DNA from: CAVZBW01 sp963773635
GTDB lineage: Bacteria > Actinomycetota > Acidimicrobiia > Acidimicrobiales > RAAP-2
DNA length: 64,000 nucleotides
NCBI GenBank assembly: GCA_963773635.1
Contig: CAVZBW010000005.1
Coordinates: forward strand, 1,302,001 to 1,366,000
Reading direction: 5' to 3'
In this document: one piece after another, positions 53,530 to 61,733 of the stretch
Layout: every line of letters begins with the position of its first letter
Position numbering within the stretch: position 1 is the first letter of the stretch
Program-made: the position numbers and the translations under genes
The notes under the pieces: generated by a model
What the model saw: only the letters and a program-made list of their open reading frames with translations
Told to the model about the DNA's origin: nothing
Database searches by the model: none

Positions 53530-55128
53530 TCACTGGCCGGGCTGGTACACGCCGAACACGTCGCGCAGGACGTCGGACACCTCGCCCAGGGTGGCCATGC
53601 GACGAAGCGCCTCCTTCATCGGCACCAGCACGTTCTGGGTGCCTCGCGCCGCGGCCCGCACGTCGTCCAGCGCGGCATCGAGCGACGCCTGGTCCCGCTC
53701 CGCCCGGACCCGCCGTACCCGCTCCACCTGCGACCGCTGGAGGTCGGGATCGATCGGGAAGACCTCGGTCGGCTCGACCGCGGCGTCGCTGAACCGGTTG
53801 ACCCCGACGACGATCTTCTCCTCGTCGTCGACGGCCTTGGCGAAGGCGTAGGCGGCACGTTCGATCTCGTCCTGCATGAACTGCGACTCGATGGCGGAGA
53901 CGGCACCGCCCATGGCGTCGATGCGATCCAGGTACTCCCAGGCCAGCCGTTCGACCTCGTCGGTGAGCGATTCGACGAAGTAGGACCCGGCGAGGGGGTC
54001 GACCGTCTCGACGATGCCCGACTCGTGCCCGATGATCTGCTGGGTCCGCAGCGCGATCTTGACGGCCCGCTCGGTGGGGAGGCCGAGCGCCTCGTCGTAG
54101 CTGTTGGTGTGAAGGCTCTGGGTGCCCCCCAGCGCCGCCGCCAACGCCTGCATGGTCACTCGCACGATGTTGTTCTCCGGCTGCTGCGCCGTGAGCGTCG
54201 AGCCCCCCGTCTGCGTGTGGAATCGCAGCTTGGTCGACCGCTCGTCCCTGGCCGAGAAGCGCTCGGTCATGATCCGGGCCCACATCCTCCGTGCCGCACG
54301 GTACTTGGCGACCTCCTCGAAGAGGTTGTTGTGGGCGTTCCAGAAGAACGACAGCCGGGGAGCGAAGTCGTCCACCTCGAGCCCGGCCGCCAACGCCGCC
54401 TCGACGTAGGCGATGCCGTTGGCCAGCGTGAAGGCGATCTCCTGGACGGCGGTCGACCCCGCCTCCCGGATGTGGTAGCCGGAGATCGAGATGGTGTTCC
54501 AGTTGGGCAGCTCCTTCGCGCAGTAGCCAAAGGTGTCGACGATGAGCCGCATGGACGGACGCGGGGGGTACACGTAGGTCCCCCGGGCCACGTACTCCTT
54601 CAAGATGTCGTTTTGGATCGTGCCACCGAGCGCGCTGCCCGGGACGCCCTGCTCCTCGGCCACCAGCTGGTAGAGCAGGAGCAGGATGGCCGCCGTGGCG
54701 TTGATCGTCATCGAGGTGGTGACCTTGTCGAGCGGCAGGTCCTTCAGCAGGAGCCGCATGTCGCCGAGGGAGTCGATGGCGACGCCGACCTTGCCCACCT
54801 CGCCCTCCGCACGAGGGTGGTCGGAGTCGTACCCCATCTGCGTGGGGAGGTCGAAGGCGCACGACAGGCCGGTCTGACCGGCGCCCAGGAGGAACTTGAA
54901 CCGCTCGTTGGTGGACTCGGCCGTCCCAAAACCGGCGTACTGGCGCATGGTCCACAGCCGGCTCCGATACATGTCGGGGTGGATCCCACGGGTATAGGGG
55001 TAGCGCCCGGGCTCGCCCAGCCTCTCGGCCGGTTGCCATCCCTCCAGCGTCTCGGGTCCGTAGACCGCCCGGATCTCGATGCCCGAGTCGGTGCGGTGCT
55101 CGCCTTCCGGTGTCGTCGCGTTGGCCAC
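53530..55128 (-). CDS. methylmalonyl/isobutyryl-CoA mutase-family large subunit
   Basis: 532 aa from GTG 55128, set by TAGCCT 7 nt upstream. The catalytic (beta/alpha)8 barrel is intact: RQYAGFGTAESTNERFKFLL split at its start, CAFDLPTQMGYDSDHP, LRFHTQTGGSTLT and the TQSLHTNSYDEAL block. The C-terminal B12-binding domain (DxHxxG) is missing, so it needs a separate small subunit, as in isobutyryl-CoA mutase or archaeal-type methylmalonyl-CoA mutase. No small subunit or chaperone gene is in the window. Substrate specificity is undecided. Confidence 0.88.
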   Translation of the reverse strand: MANATTPEGEHRTDSGIEIRAVYGPETLEGWQPAERLGEPGRYPYTRGIHPDMYRSRLWTMRQYAGFGTAESTNERFKFLLGAGQTGLSCAFDLPTQMGYDSDHPRAEGEVGKVGVAIDSLGDMRLLLKDLPLDKVTTSMTINATAAILLLLYQLVAEEQGVPGSALGGTIQNDILKEYVARGTYVYPPRPSMRLIVDTFGYCAKELPNWNTISISGYHIREAGSTAVQEIAFTLANGIAYVEAALAAGLEVDDFAPRLSFFWNAHNNLFEEVAKYRAARRMWARIMTERFSARDERSTKLRFHTQTGGSTLTAQQPENNIVRVTMQALAAALGGTQSLHTNSYDEALGLPTERAVKIALRTQQIIGHESGIVETVDPLAGSYFVESLTDEVERLAWEYLDRIDAMGGAVSAIESQFMQDEIERAAYAFAKAVDDEEKIVVGVNRFSDAAVEPTEVFPIDPDLQRSQVERVRRVRAERDQASLDAALDDVRAAARGTQNVLVPMKEALRRMATLGEVSDVLRDVFGVYQPGQ

Positions 55129-55133
55129 GAGCC

Positions 55134-55556
55134 TCAGGCTAAGTCGTCGGAGGAGGGCCTCGTGGCGGAGGCCCCCTGAGCAGGCGCCTCGGAGCCCTCG
55201 ACCATCGAGCGGTACACCGCGATCAGGGCTCGCTTCTGCGAGGCGCTCAGGCGATTGTCGGTGCGGACGGCGCTCTCGACGCTCTGGCGCCTGCCGGACG
55301 TACCCTCCAGGCCTGCGGCCTGCGCCAGGAGCTCCTCGGCCGAGAGGTTGAGGGCCTGCGCGAGTGCCTTGATCACCGCCACGGAGGGTTGGTGGAGACC
55401 CCGCTCGATCTGGCTCAGGTAGGGATTGGAGATCCGGGTCAGCTCCGCGAGCTGCCGGAGACTCAGCTGGGCCAGCTCCCGCTGCGTCCTCAGGTAGCGC
55501 CCAAAGGCACCCAAAGGTCCACCCCCGTCGGGCGCAGGATCGTGACCGTCGACCAC
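55134..55556 (-). CDS. XRE-family transcriptional regulator
   Basis: 140 aa from GTG 55556, set by TAAATT 7 nt upstream. The helix-turn-helix spans about 15-70 (LRTQRELAQLSLRQLAELTR, then NPYLSQIERGLHQPSV). The rest is a polar tail. It lies 5 nt before the mutase start and is divergent from phaC, so it may regulate either. Similar regulators stand beside phaC in other actinobacteria, which makes PHA control a fair guess. Confidence 0.85.
   Translation of the reverse strand: MVDGHDPAPDGGGPLGAFGRYLRTQRELAQLSLRQLAELTRISNPYLSQIERGLHQPSVAVIKALAQALNLSAEELLAQAAGLEGTSGRRQSVESAVRTDNRLSASQKRALIAVYRSMVEGSEAPAQGASATRPSSDDLA
55136..55141 (-). promoter_or_regulatory. -10 element TAGCCT for the mutase gene
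   Basis: TAGCCT on the minus strand overlaps the last codons of the XRE gene; 7 nt later is GTG 55128. It gives the mutase its own leaderless promoter. Confidence 0.5.
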
Positions 55557-55563
55557 CCATGCG

Positions 55564-55569
55564 AATTTA
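55564..55569 (-). promoter_or_regulatory. -10 element TAAATT for leaderless XRE regulator
   Basis: TAAATT on the minus strand, 7 nt, then GTG 55556. Confidence 0.55.
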
Positions 55570-55691
55570 CCGGCGCGACCGCCACACCGACCTGGCGGCT
55601 CGGGCTCGCCGCGTGACTCGGACACGCGTATATGACAAGACGGAAAACGATGGCGCACAACCATTGACGACACCGGGTGCTGCGGTGGTAA

Positions 55692-57358
55692 ATGGGCCCA
55701 GAGATGGAGGACCGAGACCGCCAAGAGCCCGCGTCCGAGAATGGCGCCGTCCCCGGGGGCCTGGATCCCCTGGGTCTGGTGGACGCCCTGGGAAAGGTGG
55801 CCGCGAGGACAGCGACCAGCTGTGCGCCGGGTCGGCTCGCCGAGCTGGGCTGGGAATGCCTCAAGATCGCCCTGGGCCGGTCCTCGGTCGCGCCCAAGGC
55901 ACGCGACTGGAGGTTCACCAACCGGGCGTGGAGCGAGCACCCCTTCTACCACCGGTTGATGCAGAGCTACCTCGCCTGGGGTGAGACGGTCGAGCGCCTC
56001 GTAGACGACGCCGACCTCGACTGGAGGACCGAGGAGCGGGCCCGGTTCGCCGTCTCGCTCCTCACCTCGACCGTGGCCCCCACCAACCAGCCGCTCCTCA
56101 ACCCCGACGCCCTGGAGCGCGCCTGGGAGACGGCGGGCAAGAGCATGGTGCGGGGGCTCCGGAACTTCGGCCTGGACCTCACGACCAACAACGGGCTGCC
56201 CCGATCGATCGCCCCGGGGGCCTTCGAGGTCGGCAAGACGCTCGCGGCGACGCCCGGTGCGGTGGTGCACGCCAACGAGGTGTACGAGCTCCTGCAGTAC
56301 AACCCGAGCACACCTGCCGTGCGTGCAAGGCCCGTCGTGGTCGTCCCCCCGCAGATCAACAAGTACTACGTCATGGACCTGGCGCCGGGTCGCAGCTTCA
56401 TCGAGTACGCGCGGGATCGGGGCTTCCAGGTCTTCGCGGTCAGTTGGCGCAATCCCACGCCGGAGCAGTCGGGATGGGGCCTCGGCACTTACGTGGAGGC
56501 CCTCGGTGAGGCCGTGCGCACCGCCACCGACATCGCCGGCAGCGACGGGGTGAGCACGGTCGGGGCCTGCGCCGGCGGGATCACGACCGCAGCGCTGCTG
56601 GGCCACCTGGCCTGGACGTCGGAGCCGCTCGTCCGCTCGGCGACGTTTGCCGTCACCCACCTGGACTACGACGTTCCCGCCATGATCGGGATGTTCGGGA
56701 CCCGCCGGGTGGTGGACCAGGCACTGGCCAAGTCCAAGGGCACGGGCGTGCTCGACCGGGTCGCCCTCGGGGCCCTCTTCTCCCTGTTGCGGCCGAACGA
56801 CCTCGTCTGGAACTACTGGGTCCGCAACAACCTGATGGGAGACGAGCCGCCCCGCTTCGACGTCCTGGCGTGGAACTCGGACGGGACGGCGATCCCGGCG
56901 GCGCTGCATGCCGATTTTCTCGACATGTTCCTGCACAACTCGATGGCACGGTCCGAGATGAAGCTGCTCGGGTCGCCGATCGACCTCCAAAAGGTCGACT
57001 GCGATTCCATGGTGGTGGGGGCGCGCACCGACCACCTGGTGCCGTGGCGGGCCTCGTACGCCACCACCCGGCTGCTCGGGGGCACCAAGGAGTTCGTCCT
57101 CTCCTCGTCCGGCCACATCCAGAGCCTCGTCAGCCCGCCGGGGACCCCCAGGATGACCATCACCACCGGCCGCGAGCCGGTCGACGATCCCGACGAGTGG
57201 CTCGCGGAGGCGAGCGAGCGGCAGGGGGTGTGGTGGGAACGCTGGGCGGAGTGGCAGGCGCCGCGGGCCGGTGGGGAGCGCAAGGCCCCGGCATCGCTCG
57301 GCAGCCGCGCTTTCCCCCCTGCGAGCCGGCGCCCGGCCGCTACGTGCGGAACGGCTGA
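55692..57358 (+). CDS. phaC: poly(3-hydroxyalkanoate) synthase, frame shifted near its 3' end
   Basis: About 555 aa if one base is restored. PhaC polymerises 3-hydroxyacyl-CoA. The lipase-like box GACAGG holds catalytic Cys293, with Asp447 (ARTDHLVPW) and His475 (SSGHIQSLV). The expected family ending (CEPAPGRYVRNG and a TGA at 57356-57358) is in the +1 frame after the C6 run at 57314-57319; adding one C restores it. Without it the frame runs into the next gene to 58256. ATG 55704 is an alternative start, because a TTGACG/GTAAAT promoter pair would begin transcription near 55700. Confidence 0.87.
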
Positions 57359-57423
57359 CGCCCGGGGCCCGAACGGCGCCGCGCTACCGTTGCCTCCCAC
57401 CTCCAGGACCTGGACCGATCCCG

Positions 57424-59022
57424 ATGATGAACGACCCGCTCAACGCATGGATGATGCTCGACTCGGGCCCGAGCCACTCGCCGTGGGCGGAGATCGTGAC
57501 CCGCCTGCCGAGCGGGGAGGTCCATCGCTACACCTACGCCGACTTGGGCCGGCGGACCCGCCAGCTGATGCACGCCCTCGACGGTCTCGGACTCGAGCGC
57601 GGCGAGCGGGTGGCGACGTTGGCCTGGAACAGCTACCGCCACCTCGAGGCCTACCTGGCCGTGCCGTGCACCGGGCGGGTGCTCCACACGCTCAACGTGC
57701 GGCTCTCGCCCGACGAGCTCACCTTCATCATCCAAGACGCCGACGACCGGGCGCTGCTCGTGGACGCCGACCTCTTCCCGATGATCGAGGAGATCGCGCC
57801 GCGACTCGACGGGGTCCGCCACGTCGTCGTGCTCGACGAGTCGGTGCCGAGTACGTCGGTGCCCGGCGTCGTCTCCTACGAGGAGCTCATCGCCGGCCAG
57901 CCCGGGGACTACCCCCGCCTGGACATCGCCGAGGACACCCCGATGGGGCTCTGCTACACCTCCGGCACCACGGGCAAGCCCAAGGGCGCGCTCTACACCC
58001 ACCGCTCCAGCTTCCTCCATGCACTGGCCGTGACGTCGGCCGCCGCGATGTCGATCGGGCCGGGGGACTCGGTCCTCCCCCAGGTGCCCATGTTCCACGC
58101 CAACGCCTGGGGGATGCCCTACGCCGCCGCCCTGGTCGGCGCGAAACAGGTGTTCTTCGCCGGGCCCTTCGAGCCGGCACCCTTCGTGGACCTGATGGCC
58201 GAAGAGCGGGTGACCGTCGCGGCGGGCGTGCCCACCGTGTGGCTGTCCATGGCTGACGAGCTGGCGACGAGGCGCATCTCCCTTCCCGATCTCCGTCACA
58301 TCGTCTGCGGCGGGAGCCAGCCGCCGAGGAGCCTGATCACCCGCCTGTCGGAGGAGTTCGGCATCCGGATGATCCAGGCCTGGGGCATGACGGAGACGTC
58401 TCCGCTGGCCTCCATGGCATGGCCCCAGGAGCGGATGCGAGATTGGCCCGAGGAGCGGGTCACGGAGGCGGCACTGACCCAGGCGGGGCTGCCGCTGCCC
58501 GGGATTCGCGTCAGCATCCGCGACCCGGACGGCAACGAGGTGCCCGCCGACGGCGAGACCATGGGCGACCTGTGGGTCCGGGGGCCCTGGGTCATCGACT
58601 CCTACGTCCACGGGATGGGTACGGAGCAATTCACCCCCGACGGGTGGTTTCGCACGGGCGACGTGGCGATCGGCTCACCCGACGGCTACTTCGTCATCGC
58701 AGATCGGACCAAGGACCTCATCAAGTCCGGCGGGGAGTGGATCTCGTCGGTGGAGATGGAGGCGGCGATCATGGGGATGCCCAACGTCGTCGAGGCCGTC
58801 GTGATCGCCGTGCCCCATCCCAAGTGGCTCGAGCGTCCCTTGCCCTGCGTCGTGGCGCGTCCGGGCACGACGGTCGGGATCGAAGAGGTCCGGGAGCACC
58901 TCGCGTCCTCGGGCTTTGCCCGCTGGCAGCTCCCCGACCGGCTGGAGCTGGTCGACGAGATACCCAAGACGGCAGTCGGCAAGTTCGACAAGAAGGTGCT
59001 GCGAACCCGCTTCCCGGCGTGA
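57424..59022 (+). CDS. long-chain acyl-CoA synthetase (FadD-like)
   Basis: 532 aa from ATG 57424; ATG 57427 is equivalent. ANL motifs are YTSGTTGKPKGA (about 178-189), WGMTETSP, GWFRTGDVA and GKFDKKVL with the catalytic Lys. VPMFHANAWGMPYAA is the fatty-acyl ligase type of the A4 region. The likely substrate is a medium- or long-chain fatty acid. Position between phaC and a phasin-like gene suggests it feeds or recovers PHA precursors. Confidence 0.88.
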   Translation: MMNDPLNAWMMLDSGPSHSPWAEIVTRLPSGEVHRYTYADLGRRTRQLMHALDGLGLERGERVATLAWNSYRHLEAYLAVPCTGRVLHTLNVRLSPDELTFIIQDADDRALLVDADLFPMIEEIAPRLDGVRHVVVLDESVPSTSVPGVVSYEELIAGQPGDYPRLDIAEDTPMGLCYTSGTTGKPKGALYTHRSSFLHALAVTSAAAMSIGPGDSVLPQVPMFHANAWGMPYAAALVGAKQVFFAGPFEPAPFVDLMAEERVTVAAGVPTVWLSMADELATRRISLPDLRHIVCGGSQPPRSLITRLSEEFGIRMIQAWGMTETSPLASMAWPQERMRDWPEERVTEAALTQAGLPLPGIRVSIRDPDGNEVPADGETMGDLWVRGPWVIDSYVHGMGTEQFTPDGWFRTGDVAIGSPDGYFVIADRTKDLIKSGGEWISSVEMEAAIMGMPNVVEAVVIAVPHPKWLERPLPCVVARPGTTVGIEEVREHLASSGFARWQLPDRLELVDEIPKTAVGKFDKKVLRTRFPA

Positions 59023-59034
59023 GCGCTTGCATGG

Positions 59035-59040
59035 TATAGT
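59035..59040 (+). promoter_or_regulatory. -10 element TATAGT for the phasin-like gene
   Basis: TATAGT lies 75 nt upstream of the GTG at 59116, followed by an unusually AT-rich leader with a GAGGTG ribosome-binding site. This is a leadered promoter, unlike most in the window. Confidence 0.55.
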
Positions 59041-59115
59041 TTGCACCAACCCGAATATTCCAAATCCACCGGGTTCCGTCCATCGAAAGTCCATGAAAGT
59101 GAGGTGCCCAGCACT

Positions 59116-59415
59116 GTGAGTACCGCCATCCAGTTCACCGAGTCCGTCCAGGACGGCATCGTCAAGGCAGTCGAGACCAGCCAGCGTTGGACGCTCGACG
59201 CCCTCAAGGCCGCGACGTCCAGCTTCGACCCGGTCCTCCCGGACCGCTCGACCCTTCCCTTTGCCGGGAACATGCCCTCCGTCCAGGAGGCGATCGACAG
59301 CAGCTTCCGCTTCACGGAGCGGCTCTTGGAGGCGCAGCGCTCGTTCGTGTCCGAGCTCGCCTCGCTCGGAACCCCTGCGCCGAGCACCCCGGCCAAGAAG
59401 TCGACGGCCGCCTGA
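59116..59415 (+). CDS. small phasin-like protein
   Basis: 99 aa from GTG 59116, with GAGGTG 9 nt upstream. The product is helical and amphipathic (QFTESVQDGIVKAVETSQRW; EAIDSSFRFTERLLEAQRSF) and ends in a Pro/Ala/Lys tail PAKKSTAA, the build of PHA-granule phasins. I cannot match it to a named phasin family, so the call rests on composition and on its place behind phaC. It has its own strong promoter and two terminators, as expected for an abundant protein. Confidence 0.6.
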   Translation: MSTAIQFTESVQDGIVKAVETSQRWTLDALKAATSSFDPVLPDRSTLPFAGNMPSVQEAIDSSFRFTERLLEAQRSFVSELASLGTPAPSTPAKKSTAA

Positions 59416-59435
59416 TCCGCACCCGGCCGTCACCG

Positions 59436-59470
59436 ACGCGCCCGGGCGCAGCCGCTGCGCCCGGGCGCGT
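59436..59470 (+). terminator. perfect 16-bp GC hairpin after the phasin-like gene
   Basis: ACGCGCCCGGGCGCAG (59436-59451), loop CCG, CTGCGCCCGGGCGCGT (59455-59470): a perfect 16-bp stem with a 3-nt loop, 21 nt after the stop. No T tract. Confidence 0.75.
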
Positions 59471-59496
59471 CCGCACGGGCCCGAAGGCCCTCGCAC

Positions 59497-59546
59497 CGAC
59501 ACCCGGAACCGCAAGCCTTGTTCGGCGGTTCCGGGTGTCGTAATTT
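59497..59546 (+). terminator. second perfect 16-bp hairpin with T-rich tail
   Basis: CGACACCCGGAACCGC (59497-59512) pairs perfectly with GCGGTTCCGGGTGTCG (59525-59540), followed by TAATTT. It has the form of an intrinsic terminator and lies in tandem with the preceding hairpin. Confidence 0.8.
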
Positions 59547-59616
59547 CATGTCGAAGCCGACGTCGCCTCGGTGACGTCGGTCAAGGGGGGCTCGGTGAGA
59601 GCGAGGGAGTCGCGGA

Positions 59617-60274
59617 GTGACGCAAGCCACCCTGACCATCAACAGCAGGAATTACGGCGCATGGTCGCTGCGGGGTTGGCTCCTCTGCAGGATGGCGGGG
59701 CTCGACTTCGCCGAACGCCTCGTCGACCCCAGCGACCCGGCGGCCCGGGCGGAGCTGTTGCAGCTCTCCCCGTCGTTCCTCGTCCCGTGCCTCGAGCACG
59801 ACGGGAACTCGATCTGGGACACGCTCGCCATCGGCGAGTACCTCTGGGAGACGCTGCCCGGCTCCGGTCTCCTGCCGGAGGATCCGGCCAAGCGGGCGCA
59901 CTGCCGCTCCGTGTGCGGCGAGATGCACGCCGGCTTCGCCAACCTGCGTAGCCGCGCTGCCCATGAACATCCGTGCCAGCCACCCGAACTTCAAGGCCTG
60001 GAGCGGAGCCCAGGCCGACATCGACCGTATCGTCGCCGTCTGGCGGGACTGCCTCTCGGCGTCCGGAGGGCCGTTTCTCTTCGGGGAGTCCCCCACGATG
60101 GCCGATGCGATGTACGCCCCGGTCTGCACGCGCTTCGTGACCTACGACGTGGAGCTCCCCCCGGAGTGCGGCGACTACGTCGAGGCGGTGCTCGCCCTGC
60201 CCGACATGGTGGAGTGGATCCAGGCCGCCACGGAGGAGCCGGAGGCGCTGGACGAGCTCGACGTCGAGTTTTGA
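59617..60274 (+). pseudogene. glutathione S-transferase-like gene with a frameshift
   Basis: GTG 59617 starts a thioredoxin-fold GST N-domain (SRNYGAWSLRGWLLCRMAGL). After MHAGFANLRS the homology moves to another frame (LPMNIRASHPNFKAWSGAQADIDRI) and continues to TGA 60274. Removing one C near 59954 (AGCCGCG to AGCGCG) joins both parts into about 218 aa, the normal GST length. So it is either a recent pseudogene or a one-base sequence error. Such GSTs are more usual in proteobacteria; actinobacteria generally use mycothiol. Confidence 0.75.
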
Positions 60275-60293
60275 CCGCCCTTACGTCGGGCGG
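60275..60293. terminator. short hairpin between convergent GST and phaZ
   Basis: CCGCCC, 7-nt loop, GGGCGG directly after the GST stop and before the phaZ stop. It is a weak stem without T tract, placed where a bidirectional terminator is expected. Confidence 0.35.
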
Positions 60294-60296
60294 CCC

Positions 60297-61535
60297 CTAC
60301 CCCTGGCGGGCCCGGCCCCGCTCGTTGGCCACGATGAAGTTCCGCACGACGGGGTAGATCTGGCCCTCCCAGGCGGATCCGCTGAAGACGCCGTAGTGAC
60401 CGACCCCCGCCTGGAGGTGGTGCCGCCGGCGGGACGGTCGAACCTTCGTGCACAGATCGTGGGCCGCCATGGTCTGGCCGACCCCGCAGATGTCGTCCCG
60501 CTCGCCCTCGATGGTGAGGAGCCCGGTCCGCGTGATGGCGCCCAGGTCGACGCGCCGGCCTCGCCACTCGAATTCCCGGCGCGGCAGCAGATGGCGTTGA
60601 AAGACCACGTCGACGGTCTGGAGATAGAACTCCGCCGCCAGGTCGAGGACGGCGAAGTACTCGTCGTAGAAGGCCCGGGTGGCGGCGGCCTCCGCGTCCC
60701 GCCCGTTGGCGATGTCGTTGAAGAGGCCGAGGAGCTTGTCCGTGTGCCGGCCGATGTTCATCGAGGCGAATCCCCCGAGCTGGAGGAAACCGGGGTAGAC
60801 CCGCCGCACGGCCCCGCGGTAGCGCAGGGGCACGGTGGCGATGACGTGATCGGCGAACCACGACAGCGGGACGTCCATCGCCAGCTGGTTGACCGAGGTG
60901 GGGTTGACCCGGCAGTCGATCGGACCGGCGATCAGCGTCAGGCTCCTGGGCGTCACCGGATCGCGGGCCTCGCTCAGGACGGCCGTGGCGGCGAGCGCCG
61001 CCGGGCAGGGTTGGCACACCGCGAACAGGTGCGCACCCGACCCGACGGTTCGCAGGAACCGCATGACGTGGTCGACGTAGTCGTCGAGGCCGAACGGACC
61101 GTCGGCCAGGGGCACGTCCCGGGCGTTGTGCCAATCGATCAGGTAGACGTCATGGTCGGTCAGCAGCGTACGGACGGTCGAGCGGAGAAGGGTGGAGAAG
61201 TGTCCGGCCAGCGCGGCGACGACGAGGACCCGGGGCTGGGGCGTCCCCGACTCCTTGGCGAAGTGGATGAGCGTGGCGAAGGGCGTCGACTCCACCGCCT
61301 CCTCGCTGACCGGTGTCGGGCGGCCCCCGACGGTGACCTCATCGATCCCAAACGCCGGCCGAGCGTGCGTCAGCCGGGCCTCCTTGACGATCTGGCACGT
61401 GGCCGAGGCCCAGCGGAAGGCCTTGTGGTCGCTCAGGGAGCCCGGCAGCTCGCCGATCGCCCACGCGGTGAGCTCGGCCAACCCGACCGCAGGGGCTGTC
61501 AGGTCTCGCTGCGCCTGGTACGCCTGGTAGAGCAT
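60297..61535 (-). CDS. phaZ: intracellular PHA depolymerase
   Basis: 412 aa from ATG 61535 (AGGAG 9 nt upstream; MLYQAYQAQRDL is the family N-terminus); ATG 61583 is the alternative. PhaZ mobilises stored polyhydroxyalkanoate. VYLIDWHNARDVP, the nucleophile region FAVCQPCPAA (Cys174), QVxPxxxN-like blocks, and the C-terminal GHYGVFSGSAWEGQIYPVVRNFI (His) match the PHB_depo_C family. A Cys nucleophile is normal for the intracellular type. It is convergent with the GST gene, close to phaC. Confidence 0.88.
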   Translation of the reverse strand: MLYQAYQAQRDLTAPAVGLAELTAWAIGELPGSLSDHKAFRWASATCQIVKEARLTHARPAFGIDEVTVGGRPTPVSEEAVESTPFATLIHFAKESGTPQPRVLVVAALAGHFSTLLRSTVRTLLTDHDVYLIDWHNARDVPLADGPFGLDDYVDHVMRFLRTVGSGAHLFAVCQPCPAALAATAVLSEARDPVTPRSLTLIAGPIDCRVNPTSVNQLAMDVPLSWFADHVIATVPLRYRGAVRRVYPGFLQLGGFASMNIGRHTDKLLGLFNDIANGRDAEAAATRAFYDEYFAVLDLAAEFYLQTVDVVFQRHLLPRREFEWRGRRVDLGAITRTGLLTIEGERDDICGVGQTMAAHDLCTKVRPSRRRHHLQAGVGHYGVFSGSAWEGQIYPVVRNFIVANERGRARQG

Positions 61536-61733
61536 GGAGGGGAGCTCCTGGTGCCTCGCCACCGGCCCGGCCCGGTTCGCCATTCCGGGTATCTGATGAG
61601 GAGCCCGACACTACCGGAGGCGCATTGGGGTATCGAAAGAGCAAGACCGCGGTGTCGAGGCTCGGGACCTGGTCACAGGAATAGCGCCCCGTCGGTCACG
61701 GTTGAATCGTTCACGCGGAGGAAATGAGCGGAC

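Noticed and set aside
57359..58256. Extension of phaC to an 854-aa fusion with downstream sequence
   Set aside because: The added residues are out-of-frame acyl-CoA ligase sequence; the real PhaC ending and stop are found one frame away at 57358.
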